A stretch of 49,888 bases of DNA from NCBI GenBank assembly GCA_016124515.1, contig WGNN01000011.1, forward strand, positions 1 to 49,888, given 5' to 3'. Below, one piece after another: positions 8,924 to 17,186 of the stretch. The position numbers were made by a program, and so were the translations under genes. The stretch is from a bacterium (GTDB taxonomy: Bacteria > Bacteroidota > Bacteroidia > CAILMK01 > JACPUW01). The notes under the pieces were generated by a model. That model had not been told where the DNA came from and did no database searches. It saw only the letters and a list, made by a program, of their open reading frames with translations. Within the stretch, counting starts at the first letter, position 1. Each line of letters opens with the position of its first letter.

Positions 8924-8939
8924 ATACACATACTGCACA

Positions 8940-8947
8940 TAATTTTG
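8940..8947 (+). promoter_or_regulatory. -7 box 6 nt before the AstE-like gene
   Basis: TAATTTTG is an exact TAnnTTTG match. TTCG at 8916-8919 sits 20 nt upstream as a possible -33. The box ends only 6 nt before ATG 8954, which predicts a leaderless or near-leaderless mRNA. Confidence 0.5.
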
Positions 8948-8953
8948 CACCCC

Positions 8954-9889
8954 ATGCCCATTGTTCAGGAACATTTAATAGGATGCAAAACCGGCAAAGG
9001 AAAAAAGCAATTGCTTATAGCCATTGGCGGTATGCATGGCAACGAAATAGCTGGCATACAAGCCATTGAGCGCGTATTGGATGTTTTGAAAAATTCATCT
9101 AAACCTTTTAACGGCACTTTTGTGGGGCTTATTGGAAATGTGCAAGCCATAAAAGCGGGCAAGCGCTACCTACACTCCGACCTGAACCGAATTTGGGATG
9201 AAGCCAATGTGCTCCTTGCACAAAGTGCTACCGATTTTAGCAAAATACCTGACCACCTGATGCTGAAACAGTTGCACCTAACCATTGAGCATTTTACGAC
9301 CCAAGGTTTTGACGAAATATGCATAATAGACTTGCACACCACCTCGGCCAACGGCGGGGTGTTTATTGTTTGCCCTGACGAAGAGCAACACAAAAAAATG
9401 ATTAGCCGCTTGCATGTGCCGGTTATTTTAAACCTGGAGCAAAAACTAAAGGGAACCGCCATGCAATACTTTTGGCAACAGCAAATGGTTTCCTTTGCTT
9501 TTGAGGGCGGCAACCACTACAGCCCGCAATCGGTTGACAAAATGGAAAGCGCCCTGTGGCTTTGTCTTGAATATATGGGCTGTGTAAAACGTAAGGATTT
9601 TGACAACATAGAATACCATGATTTGCGCCTGATACATGCCACTGAAGAGCTGCCGCATTTTTGCAAAGTGGTAGAACACCACTACATAGCACCCGGCGAT
9701 GCTTTTGCCATGGAACCCGGTTTCACCAATTTTCAACCCGTGGCGCGGGGCACATTGCTGGCACATGACAAAAACGGCCCTATACGCAGCTCCTACGATG
9801 GATTTGTGCTTATGCCGCTCTACCAATCGCAGGGTTCTGATGGATATTTTCTAATTAAACAACTCACCCAACGTGCACCACTCGCTTAA
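8954..9889 (+). CDS. Succinylglutamate desuccinylase/aspartoacylase-family zinc hydrolase
   Basis: An M14-like zinc amidohydrolase of 311 aa, related to AstE and aspartoacylase, which remove acyl groups from amino acids or related amides. Zinc ligands His28 and Glu31 are in GGMHGNEIAG, and a third His lies in the DLHTT stretch. The substrate-binding pair DLNRIW and a C-terminal beta domain with a GDAFAMEPGF turn are present. ATG 8954 is preferred to an in-frame TTG 9 nt earlier, which falls within the -7 box. The following gene starts 17 nt before its stop. Whether it serves the neighbouring acyl/amino-sugar genes or is independent is open. Confidence 0.8.
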   Translation: MPIVQEHLIGCKTGKGKKQLLIAIGGMHGNEIAGIQAIERVLDVLKNSSKPFNGTFVGLIGNVQAIKAGKRYLHSDLNRIWDEANVLLAQSATDFSKIPDHLMLKQLHLTIEHFTTQGFDEICIIDLHTTSANGGVFIVCPDEEQHKKMISRLHVPVILNLEQKLKGTAMQYFWQQQMVSFAFEGGNHYSPQSVDKMESALWLCLEYMGCVKRKDFDNIEYHDLRLIHATEELPHFCKVVEHHYIAPGDAFAMEPGFTNFQPVARGTLLAHDKNGPIRSSYDGFVLMPLYQSQGSDGYFLIKQLTQRAPLA

Positions 9890-10649
9890 GAACCGTTTGA
9901 ATGAGCTGCGCCGAAATTTGTACTCGGTTGTTCCGGCATGGCCTGCATTTTATTTCAGGCACATCTACAAATCATCGCCACTGCGATTGTCGGGCCGCTT
10001 ATTTCAGTTTTCTAAAAAGTTGCAACACCAGGTCAATTTCATACAAATTGGTGCAAACGATGGCATCAACAACGACCCGCTATACAAATTTATCATCGCC
10101 TTTCACTGGCGTGGTTTGCGCTTGGAACCCCAGCAATTTGTATTTGAAAAATTGAAAAAACTACACCAAAACACCATCGGAATTACGCCCCTGCAATGTG
10201 CCATTGGCCCCGAAAATGGCAAGGCAACGATGTACAAAGTGGCATTTTCAAACAAAAGATGGGCGCACGGGCTTACCACTTTCAACCGTGAAACGCTGTT
10301 GCATGAATTGGAAAAAGAGCTTAAAATTGGCCAAGGCAAGATAAAAGGCGAAAGGGTTCCTGCCGATAAAAATGCCTGGATTGAAACCATTGAAGTGGAA
10401 CAACGCACTTATACCGATATTTTAGCGCAAGCAAGTTTTGGCCGCTACGATTTATTGGCCATTGATGCAGAAGGCTATGATTATGAATTGCTGAAAATTG
10501 CCTTTGAGGCGGATGTGCTGCCCCGTGCGGTGTTGTTTGAGCACATCAATTTTGATGAAGAAACCGCCGAACTGTGTGCCAATTTACTAGCCGATAAAGG
10601 TTATAGCGTGCAACAATATGGCGCCAACAGCTTTGCGGAGCGGCTCTAA
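9873..10649 (+). CDS. FkbM-family SAM-dependent methyltransferase
   Basis: A 258-aa methyltransferase with the FkbM hallmarks: glycine motif QIGANDGINNDP near residues 58-69, acidic ribose-binding LRLEPQ, and the later DLLAIDAEGYDYELL motif characteristic of the family. FkbM enzymes O-methylate sugars or polyketides. Its presence next to a sugar aminotransferase would suit methylation of a surface glycan. The GTG start at 9873 overlaps the preceding gene. Its TAA stop shares CTAA with the convergent lipoprotein gene, the same arrangement seen at 6892-6895. Confidence 0.8.
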   Translation: MHHSLKNRLNELRRNLYSVVPAWPAFYFRHIYKSSPLRLSGRLFQFSKKLQHQVNFIQIGANDGINNDPLYKFIIAFHWRGLRLEPQQFVFEKLKKLHQNTIGITPLQCAIGPENGKATMYKVAFSNKRWAHGLTTFNRETLLHELEKELKIGQGKIKGERVPADKNAWIETIEVEQRTYTDILAQASFGRYDLLAIDAEGYDYELLKIAFEADVLPRAVLFEHINFDEETAELCANLLADKGYSVQQYGANSFAERL

Positions 10650-11227
10650 GGGTAGTTTCTGAATTTGGGTTTGAAATAAAATTTCACCTTTCTGCTTTCC
10701 AGTTTTTTTCCGCCCTCATCATATATCCTGCGCACCGAACGGTGGTAAAACGGGTTGAAGTTTTCCTTAAAAACTATGTCGCCGTATTCGTTGTAGATTT
10801 TGGTGCGCTTGCAAATAACAATTTCGCAGCCATCGCGCAATTTTGAACGTTTTTTGGTTTTTTCCTTTACAATTTGAGCCCCGTCGTAGTAGCTTATTTT
10901 CTTCTGTTTTTGCTTGTAAATGTTGTCGTCAATATAAAAACGCTTGTCGCTTATTTCGGTGTCAATAAGGGTATCGGGACCTGTAGAATCGGTGGCGGCC
11001 AAAGGGTTTATGGGCAGAAAAATAGTTTCCTTCACCTCCGTTTTTCGCTGACTGATGTATTCGTACTCGGTTTTTCCTTTTATGGAACCATCAAAATTGT
11101 ATTGATACACCGTTAGGGTGCTGTCTTTGTAACTTCCCTTTTTGCCGGTGGTCATGGGGGCATAGCAAGAAACCATGAGCAGCGACCAAACGGGCAAAAA
11201 CAAGAGTATGTGTGGTATCTTTTTCAA
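10646..11227 (-). CDS. Hypothetical lipoprotein
   Basis: A protein of 193 aa from TTG 11227, beginning with two lysines and a hydrophobic stretch ending in the lipobox LMVSC, a convincing lipoprotein signal. The mature part is basic and Tyr-rich with repeated short strand patterns (KISYYDGAQIV, KIYNEYGDIVF, RIYDEGGKKLE), reminiscent of YwqK/MORN-type antitoxin-like repeats but not assignable. The TTG start is chosen because it gives a complete signal peptide and lies 6 nt after an exact -7 box; a longer frame would bury the signal. It converges on the FkbM gene. Confidence 0.7.
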   Translation of the reverse strand: MKKIPHILLFLPVWSLLMVSCYAPMTTGKKGSYKDSTLTVYQYNFDGSIKGKTEYEYISQRKTEVKETIFLPINPLAATDSTGPDTLIDTEISDKRFYIDDNIYKQKQKKISYYDGAQIVKEKTKKRSKLRDGCEIVICKRTKIYNEYGDIVFKENFNPFYHRSVRRIYDEGGKKLESRKVKFYFKPKFRNYP

Positions 11228-11233
11228 GTGTGG

Positions 11234-11241
11234 CAAAACTA
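11234..11241 (-). promoter_or_regulatory. -7 box directly upstream of the lipoprotein gene
   Basis: TAGTTTTG on the minus strand matches TAnnTTTG exactly and ends 6 nt before the TTG start of the lipoprotein, which implies a leaderless transcript. No clear -33 element. Confidence 0.5.
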
Positions 11242-11402
11242 AATAGTGAATGCAAGAAAAGGCCAATAATTTCATAACTCTTGTTTGATGCCCATGCAAA
11301 ACCTAATTAAAATTCTGAATGTCAATAGGGTAAATGCTTCTTTTTTGAATTTACAGGCTAAACTACTACCTACCTTGCCGCTAGCCCTTTGACGTGCGCG
11401 TT

Positions 11403-12086
11403 TTAATCCTTGAGCAAATCGGGACGCCTCAACTTGGTTTTTTCAAGCGATTGTTGGTAGCGCCATTCATCTATTTTGGCTTCGTTGCCCGAGAGCAGCA
11501 CTTCCGGCACTTTCATCCCGCGGTATTCAGCGGGGCGCGTATATACCGGCGCATCGAGCAAATCGCCCTGAAATGAATCGAGCAATGCCGAGCTTTCGTC
11601 TGACAACACCCCAGGAATTAGACGCACCACCGAATCGGCGATAACAGCGGCTGCCAACTCGCCCCCCGACAATACATAATCGCCTATGCTCAATTCCATG
11701 GTTATGAAATGATCGCGAATACGTTGGTCAACGCCCTTGTACCGCCCGCACAATATCAGCAGGTTTTCTTTGATAGACAAGCTGTTGACCCTTTTTTGCG
11801 TGAGTCTTTCGCCATCGGGAGTCACAAATATTTTCTCATCGTAGCGAACCGTTTTCTCCAGGTGTTCCATGCAATTGATAATGGGTTCCACGGCCATTAC
11901 CATTCCGGCTCCCCCGCCAAAGGCATAATCATCCACATTTTTGTGCTTGTTGTCTTGTGCCACATAGTCGCGCAGTTGGTGTATGTGCAAGTTTGCCAAA
12001 CCTTTGTCTTGCGCCCTTTTCAAAATGCTTTGGCTCAAAAAACCTTCAAACATTTCGGGAAACAGGGTAATGATATCAATTCGCAT
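11403..12086 (-). CDS. trmD: tRNA (guanine37-N1)-methyltransferase
   Basis: SPOUT-class methyltransferase that methylates G37 of tRNAs reading CNN codons to prevent frameshifting, 227 aa. The N-terminus [17 protein letters not shown] and the trefoil-knot motifs [12 protein letters not shown] and [14 protein letters not shown] are diagnostic. The C-terminal domain with [16 protein letters not shown] is complete. ATG 12086 is used; a longer frame adds 16 non-homologous residues and includes the -7 box. rimM and rplS, its frequent partners elsewhere, are not adjacent. Confidence 0.96.
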   Translation of the reverse strand: MRIDIITLFPEMFEGFLSQSILKRAQDKGLANLHIHQLRDYVAQDNKHKNVDDYAFGGGAGMVMAVEPIINCMEHLEKTVRYDEKIFVTPDGERLTQKRVNSLSIKENLLILCGRYKGVDQRIRDHFITMELSIGDYVLSGGELAAAVIADSVVRLIPGVLSDESSALLDSFQGDLLDAPVYTRPAEYRGMKVPEVLLSGNEAKIDEWRYQQSLEKTKLRRPDLLKD

Positions 12087-12090
12087 GGGG

Positions 12091-12098
12091 CAAAAATA
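12091..12098 (-). promoter_or_regulatory. -7 box 4 nt before trmD
   Basis: TATTTTTG on the minus strand matches TAnnTTTG and is separated from ATG 12086 only by CCCC. A TSS at the normal distance would fall on or within a few bases of the start codon, i.e. a leaderless mRNA. Confidence 0.5.
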
Positions 12099-12179
12099 CA
12101 ATGCAGCCGGGCTCAAGAATGGCCTGAAAACCAAGGCAATTTGTCTTACATTAAATTATCGTTAAAAATCGTATTTGTT

Positions 12180-12187
12180 TATTTTTG
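12180..12187 (+). promoter_or_regulatory. Candidate -7 box upstream of the PKD/T9SS gene pair
   Basis: TATTTTTG, 22 nt before ATG 12210, matches TAnnTTTG; no clear -33 at the standard distance. Confidence 0.4.
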
Positions 12188-12209
12188 CTCAGACTGAACT
12201 GTAAATCAA

Positions 12210-13052
12210 ATGAAAAAAACCCTTACCCTACTTGTTATTTTAATGTGTGCCGGCGTAGTAATGGCACAAAAAAAGCCCAAAGCAAAAATCAACGTACCCA
12301 AATCTATTTGGTGCGAGGGCGATAGCATCCATTTTGGCAACCAATCTACCAATGCCGATAGTTTTTACTGGTACCTTGGCGATGGAGCCACAAGTGCCGG
12401 AAAAAAGGCGGTGCATGCCTTTACTTTACCCAAAGACTCTGTGCATGCCCAATACACCGTTTCGTTGGTGGCGGTTGATATGGCCACCGGAGCAAAAGAC
12501 AGCTCAACCCAACTCATTAAACTTGAAAAAAGCGCTACAGCCAAGTTTACCTTTCGTCCCATAGCTATTGTATGTTTCTTTTACCCCGAGTGCGAAAACT
12601 ACCTGGGCCTTGACTGGAACTTTGGCGATGGTACACATGGCATGAGCGATGCCGACTCAATTACACATATTTATCCCGGCACAGGCACTTACAAAACCAT
12701 TTTGGTGGCCAACACCACCTATCAATGCAACGATACTTTTGAGCAGGAAATAAACATTGTTGACTCAGCGGGTGGAAGTATTTCTGAAAACAATTTTTAC
12801 CGCATGACCATCTATCCAAACCCATCGAAAACACAGGTATTGGAGTTTGAACTACCACAACCTGAGTCGCTTGGACTTACTGTGAGCGATGCTACCGGAC
12901 GCGTGGTGTACACTCTTAATAAAACTTATGGAGCGGGCCGTCAGCAAATTCAACTGGGTCAACTTTTGACAGATGAGCCTTCAGGGCTTTACTTTGTGAC
13001 GCTAAACAACTCACGAGCGTCATACGTTCTGAAAGCTTTTAAATCTGAATGA
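12210..13052 (+). CDS. Secreted PKD-domain protein with T9SS type A sorting tail
   Basis: A 280-aa exported protein. A signal peptide (MKKTLTLLVILMCAGVVMAQ) is followed by two PKD-like beta-sandwich domains marked by YWYLGDG (about residue 52) and WNFGDGTHG (about 130). The C-terminal part is a type A sorting domain starting FYRMTIYPNPSKTQ and ending in a Gly-Leu-Tyr-Phe-Val strand. It is therefore predicted to be carried over the outer membrane by T9SS and attached to the cell surface. Cys residues occur in each PKD domain and may form disulfides. The stop overlaps the next ATG (ATGA), so the two T9SS cargo proteins are co-translated. Confidence 0.87.
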   Translation: MKKTLTLLVILMCAGVVMAQKKPKAKINVPKSIWCEGDSIHFGNQSTNADSFYWYLGDGATSAGKKAVHAFTLPKDSVHAQYTVSLVAVDMATGAKDSSTQLIKLEKSATAKFTFRPIAIVCFFYPECENYLGLDWNFGDGTHGMSDADSITHIYPGTGTYKTILVANTTYQCNDTFEQEINIVDSAGGSISENNFYRMTIYPNPSKTQVLEFELPQPESLGLTVSDATGRVVYTLNKTYGAGRQQIQLGQLLTDEPSGLYFVTLNNSRASYVLKAFKSE

Positions 13053-14860
13053 AACGAATAGTTCTTGGCTTAACCGCCATTTTTATCTTACAAATACAAT
13101 TTACGAAGGCTCAGCACAGCAATGTGTTTGAGCCTTCTGCTGTAAAAACGGTTCATCTGAGCGCCGAAATTCCCGGCCTTGGCTCCGATTATCCATACAA
13201 CTACAAGGTTACCTGCATATACCACCCGCAAGGAAAACCCGCTGATAAACAATACCTTGACAGTATAGACATGCGCCAATACAGCGAAGTGTCGAAAGCC
13301 AACAAAACCGGTGCTGCCACGCCAAATATCCTGAATTCGTGGCGCGGCAATGTGTATAATGTGGGCACACCACCCGACAACACCGTGGCCATTAGCAATG
13401 GCGGCATCATCATTTCGTGCATCAACTCAAGCGTGTTTTACTACAATACCAAAGGCGAAGAACTTGGCTCTACCAACTTTCTGAAACTATCGCGCGATTT
13501 TTTTGGGCAGGTAAGTTCCGATTTGTTTGACCCGCGCGTGATTTACGATCAGGAAGCCGACCGCTTCATCATGGTAGTGCTCAATGGAAATTCAGACAAG
13601 AAAAGCGAGGTACTTGTATTGTTTTCCAAAAGCAATACGCCGCTCGATGGTTGGAATGCTTATGCGCTCAAGGGCGATGTGGCATCAAAAGGCTATTGGT
13701 TTGACTACCCTAATATTGGCGTAAATAAATACTCACTCTTCATTTCGGGCAACCTGTACAATACCAACGATTTCTTTAGCGACAATACCATATTCAGTAT
13801 AAGCAAAGCAGATGGCTATGCGGGCAAAGACCTCAACTACACCAACTGGAACAGCCTGTCTGATGGCAATGGAAGTGCATTTGGTATAGTGCCTGTGCAA
13901 TTGGGCACCCAAGGCAGCTACACAAGCGATGCCTATTTTGTAAGTGCCGAAAGCGGTTATGCCAACTTTATACAATTGTACGTTTTAGACCCCACATCGG
14001 GCAAACTGAAGGGCTATTCTGTAACCGTTCCCTATTATTCGGTGCCTGACAACTCGCCACAGCAAAACACCGGCGATGTGCTCAATATGGGCGATACACG
14101 TATAAAATCAGCCATTTTGATTGACGGCAACATACACACCGTGCACACCACTACCACCATTAATGGCTACGCTGCCGTTGCCTACCACCGCATAAGTGTA
14201 GCAAGCAAAACCGCCACCACCAAAATTTATTACAACGAAGCGCAAAAGCACTACCTCGCCTATCCGGCTATTGCACAGGCAGGCACATCGAGCACCGATC
14301 AGTCGGTAATTATTGCCTACACAGAGTCGGGTGCCGATATTTATCCCAGGCTGAGCATGATGCATGTAGATGCCAATATGAACGCCGGAAATCCACAGGT
14401 GGTAAAAGACGGACTCGGTTACGTGGACATAGCCATGGACACCATTGAGCGCTGGGGCGACTACATTACCATTGCCAACCGCTTTAACAACAATACCTGT
14501 TGGCTATTTGGCTGTGTGGGCGGTGCCAACCAAAAACACGACAATTATGTGTTTGAACTCAGTATGGACAAATTTCCATCGGGTACCGAACAACCGCTTG
14601 AAGCAGTGAACACAAGCATGTATCCAAATCCGGCGGTTGAAAATGTGACTGTGGTTTTTGAATTGGAAAAGCGACAAAATGTGCTTATTGACCTGTATGA
14701 TGCAGATGGCAAGCGAATAGCAGCTATTACCAACCACACCTACAACCCCGGCACACAGCAGTTGTATTTTGAAACAAACAACCTGAGTCCCGGTATCTAT
14801 TTCCTTAGAATTACCGGCGAAAACGGCCTTTTGGCGAATAAAAAGCTGGTTAAAAACTAA
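13049..14860 (+). CDS. Large secreted protein with T9SS type A sorting tail, unknown beta-rich body
   Basis: A 603-aa secreted protein. The signal peptide (MKRIVLGLTAIFILQIQFTKAQ) precedes a body of about 470 residues with many Asp/Asn-rich strand-turn patterns. One example is VGTPPDNTVAISNGGIIISC, which with DPRVIYDQEADRFIMVVL suggests a propeller-like fold of the kind seen in surface-exposed beta-propeller proteins. The last 80 residues (MYPNPAVENVTVVFEL ... PGIYFLRITGENG) are a T9SS sorting domain. Enzymatic motifs were not recognised. It is coupled to the PKD gene by ATGA and may act with it on the cell surface. Confidence 0.82.
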   Translation: MKRIVLGLTAIFILQIQFTKAQHSNVFEPSAVKTVHLSAEIPGLGSDYPYNYKVTCIYHPQGKPADKQYLDSIDMRQYSEVSKANKTGAATPNILNSWRGNVYNVGTPPDNTVAISNGGIIISCINSSVFYYNTKGEELGSTNFLKLSRDFFGQVSSDLFDPRVIYDQEADRFIMVVLNGNSDKKSEVLVLFSKSNTPLDGWNAYALKGDVASKGYWFDYPNIGVNKYSLFISGNLYNTNDFFSDNTIFSISKADGYAGKDLNYTNWNSLSDGNGSAFGIVPVQLGTQGSYTSDAYFVSAESGYANFIQLYVLDPTSGKLKGYSVTVPYYSVPDNSPQQNTGDVLNMGDTRIKSAILIDGNIHTVHTTTTINGYAAVAYHRISVASKTATTKIYYNEAQKHYLAYPAIAQAGTSSTDQSVIIAYTESGADIYPRLSMMHVDANMNAGNPQVVKDGLGYVDIAMDTIERWGDYITIANRFNNNTCWLFGCVGGANQKHDNYVFELSMDKFPSGTEQPLEAVNTSMYPNPAVENVTVVFELEKRQNVLIDLYDADGKRIAAITNHTYNPGTQQLYFETNNLSPGIYFLRITGENGLLANKKLVKN

Positions 14861-14866
14861 GGTAGT

Positions 14867-15421
14867 CTAGTCTTTTATCTCAAACGGAACCGGCAGGCGG
14901 TAGTCTGAGAAATCGCAGAGCATGTATAGTACGCCGCCTTTGTTGCGCATGTTTATAACGAACTGCTCAGCAGGTGTTTCCAAATGTTCAACCGGCACAT
15001 TCATTCTGAAAAGCTCATCTTCAGCATCGGGTTCCATTGCGCCCCAGGCACCATCGGCGGGAGCAAAGCAAAAGGCAAACTCATTGGCATCAGGATAACA
15101 ATACACTTTGTATGTACCTGCTTTGAGTTCATGCGTGCCTACCATCAGGTCTTTGTTGAATTCAATTTCGGTTGACTCATTGGCTCCCAAGCGCCAGTAT
15201 TTGCCAAAAGGCTGCAAAGCACCGTCAGCTTCGGTACCAAAAATAAGGCGGTTGCGCACCGAAGGAGAACTGTATTTTACCTTGAAAGTAAGGCCTTCGC
15301 TCGACTCGTAAACTTCTTCCTGAGGCGGACTCAGTGTGCGGTTTCGGTGGTTGAGATATATAAAGGCTATGCCTAAAATAACCACTAAAACGCCAACTAC
15401 AATCAATATTTTCTTTGCCAT
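14867..15421 (-). CDS. DUF2911-family membrane-anchored protein
   Basis: A 184-aa protein with one N-terminal membrane segment (residues 4-24) and a periplasmic domain. The domain carries the DUF2911 hallmarks SPSVRNRLIFG, GKYWRLGANESTEIEF and AGTYKVYCYP. The biochemical role of the family is unknown. It converges on the T9SS gene with only a few bases between stops, and diverges from the esterase operon. ATG 15421 gives a natural membrane anchor. Confidence 0.82.
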   Translation of the reverse strand: MAKKILIVVGVLVVILGIAFIYLNHRNRTLSPPQEEVYESSEGLTFKVKYSSPSVRNRLIFGTEADGALQPFGKYWRLGANESTEIEFNKDLMVGTHELKAGTYKVYCYPDANEFAFCFAPADGAWGAMEPDAEDELFRMNVPVEHLETPAEQFVINMRNKGGVLYMLCDFSDYRLPVPFEIKD

Positions 15422-15497
15422 ATCGCTAAAATTTATCAGCGCAAATACCTACTTTTTCGGCATATTTTCATTTTATCACCATTAATTTTTTTGTCGT

Positions 15498-16427
15498 TTG
15501 AAATACTTGAATCTTCTTTTAATAATATACTTAACAGCCTGTGGCACAAACCAAAAACCTGCCGTGGTTGCTGAGGAAACACCCAGCGAAACTGCTGCCA
15601 CCGCCGCTATTGACCACTATGCCGATTTTCAGTCGAAGTACTTGCGAGCGCGTAATGTAGATGTGTGGATGCCTGCCAATTATGCCGAAGCGGAATCGTT
15701 TGCGGTGCTTTATATGCACGATGGGCAAAACCTGTTTAACGAAGAAACCTCGTACGGCGGGGTAAGCTGGCAAGTTGACAAAACCTTGGAAAAACTGATG
15801 CAAGAAGGTGTAATAGAACCCACTATGGTGGTAGCCATTTGGAACACCCCCGACCGCACCATTGAATACACGCCCAACAAACCCTTTAAAGCCCTGAGCG
15901 AAGCCGAAAAAAATGCCCTTTTTGAGGAAGAAAGAATTACCGAATCACCCAAAAGCGATGCGTATTTGAAGTTTATAGTGGAAGAACTTAAACCCTTTAT
16001 CGATAAAAATTATAAAACCAATTCCGATAAGGCGCATACTTTCATTGCAGGTTCAAGCATGGGCGGGCTCATTTCATTGTATGCCCTGGGCGAGTATCCG
16101 CAGGTTTTTGGCGGTGCCGCTTGTGTGTCAACCCACTGGCCCCTGAGCCTAAAAGAAAACCGCCAAGAGTTTTCGCAGCAATTCATGCATTATATGGACG
16201 AACATCAGGCTTCGTTCAACAATTGCCGCCTGTATTTTGACCACGGCACCACCACGCTCGATAGCATGTATGATGTGCACCAGCGTGCCGTAGATTCACT
16301 TTTTGGCACTTTTCATCTTAGCGGACACAACTACCAATCGGGCATTTTCAATGGAGCGGCCCACAACGAAACGTCATGGAGTCAGCGATTTCCAAAAATT
16401 GCCACTTTCTTACTCGGTAAAAATTGA
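15498..16427 (+). CDS. Lipoprotein alpha/beta-hydrolase (putative esterase, EstD/IroE-like)
   Basis: A 309-aa lipoprotein beginning with a short signal and lipobox (MKYLNLLLIIYLTAC, from TTG 15498). The mature part is a carbohydrate-esterase/enterochelin-esterase-like alpha/beta hydrolase. RNVDVWMPANY and VLYMHDGQNLF mark the oxyanion region, and GSSMGGLISL contains the nucleophile Ser. The catalytic His is likely in AAHNETSW near the C-terminus. These enzymes cleave ester bonds on sugars or siderophores; the substrate is unknown. It heads a four-gene run, its TGA overlapping the next TTG start. Confidence 0.82.
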   Translation: MKYLNLLLIIYLTACGTNQKPAVVAEETPSETAATAAIDHYADFQSKYLRARNVDVWMPANYAEAESFAVLYMHDGQNLFNEETSYGGVSWQVDKTLEKLMQEGVIEPTMVVAIWNTPDRTIEYTPNKPFKALSEAEKNALFEEERITESPKSDAYLKFIVEELKPFIDKNYKTNSDKAHTFIAGSSMGGLISLYALGEYPQVFGGAACVSTHWPLSLKENRQEFSQQFMHYMDEHQASFNNCRLYFDHGTTTLDSMYDVHQRAVDSLFGTFHLSGHNYQSGIFNGAAHNETSWSQRFPKIATFLLGKN

Positions 16428-17185
16428 TAAAAGAAAGCGTACACATACTCAACGGCGATGTATTGAGGCGCCAAATGCCCCAAAGCATCAGGGGGCGGCG
16501 GATTATTTTCCGCGAAATGCTTATTGAAGGACCAATAATTGAGACTATAGATGAAAATTTTTGGCAACAGAGACAAGCTTATCTGCTAGATGCATACGAA
16601 GTAGAACCAAGCTATTACGATGAAAAATCGCGCGACGAATTGCTGAAAATGAATAAAATAGCCCGCGATGCCACGGTGCATATGTGGTTTGATTTTGACG
16701 CCTTTTGCTTTGTGCATCTGCTGTTTACTGCCAAAATGCTGGTGAGCCGCAAATACAGCGGCAAAGCCTACTGGGTGCGCCCAATGCCTGTAGCTGACCG
16801 CTGGAATGGTTTTGACCAACACAGCACTGAGCAATTGCAGGAATGTCTGGCCGATTCGTTGCTGATTTCGCCCATAGAAATGAAGCAAATGGCCAAGTGC
16901 TGGGACCATTTTGCGAACAAGGAAAAGCCACAGAATACCGAAGCGCTTCATTCGCTGGCGAATATTTTTCCACAGATTCAAAACATCAGCGATATTTTAA
17001 CTTACAGCCGACAAGAAGTGGAAGGCCTCCCCTATTTTGCCCGGCATCTGCTGCAAACCGCAAACGAAAACCCGCTGGAAAATGAGGAACTTCTTACCCA
17101 ACAATTCAAGCAAAAATGGCCACATGCAGGCTATAGCGATTTGCAAATGAAGCACTTATACCATCAAATAAAAACCGCTAAGTAG
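16424..17185 (+). CDS. DUF1835-domain protein
   Basis: A 253-aa cytoplasmic protein. The N-terminus (VHILNGDVLRRQMPQ, followed by IIFREMLIEGP) and the FWQQRQAYL stretch match the DUF1835 family, whose function is unknown. The remainder is helical, with WFDFDAFCFVHLLF in the middle. The start TTG 16424 overlaps the esterase stop, and the methyltransferase gene follows after 1 nt, so it is the second gene of the operon ending in xerD. Confidence 0.75.
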   Translation: MIKESVHILNGDVLRRQMPQSIRGRRIIFREMLIEGPIIETIDENFWQQRQAYLLDAYEVEPSYYDEKSRDELLKMNKIARDATVHMWFDFDAFCFVHLLFTAKMLVSRKYSGKAYWVRPMPVADRWNGFDQHSTEQLQECLADSLLISPIEMKQMAKCWDHFANKEKPQNTEALHSLANIFPQIQNISDILTYSRQEVEGLPYFARHLLQTANENPLENEELLTQQFKQKWPHAGYSDLQMKHLYHQIKTAK

Positions 17186-17186
17186 C

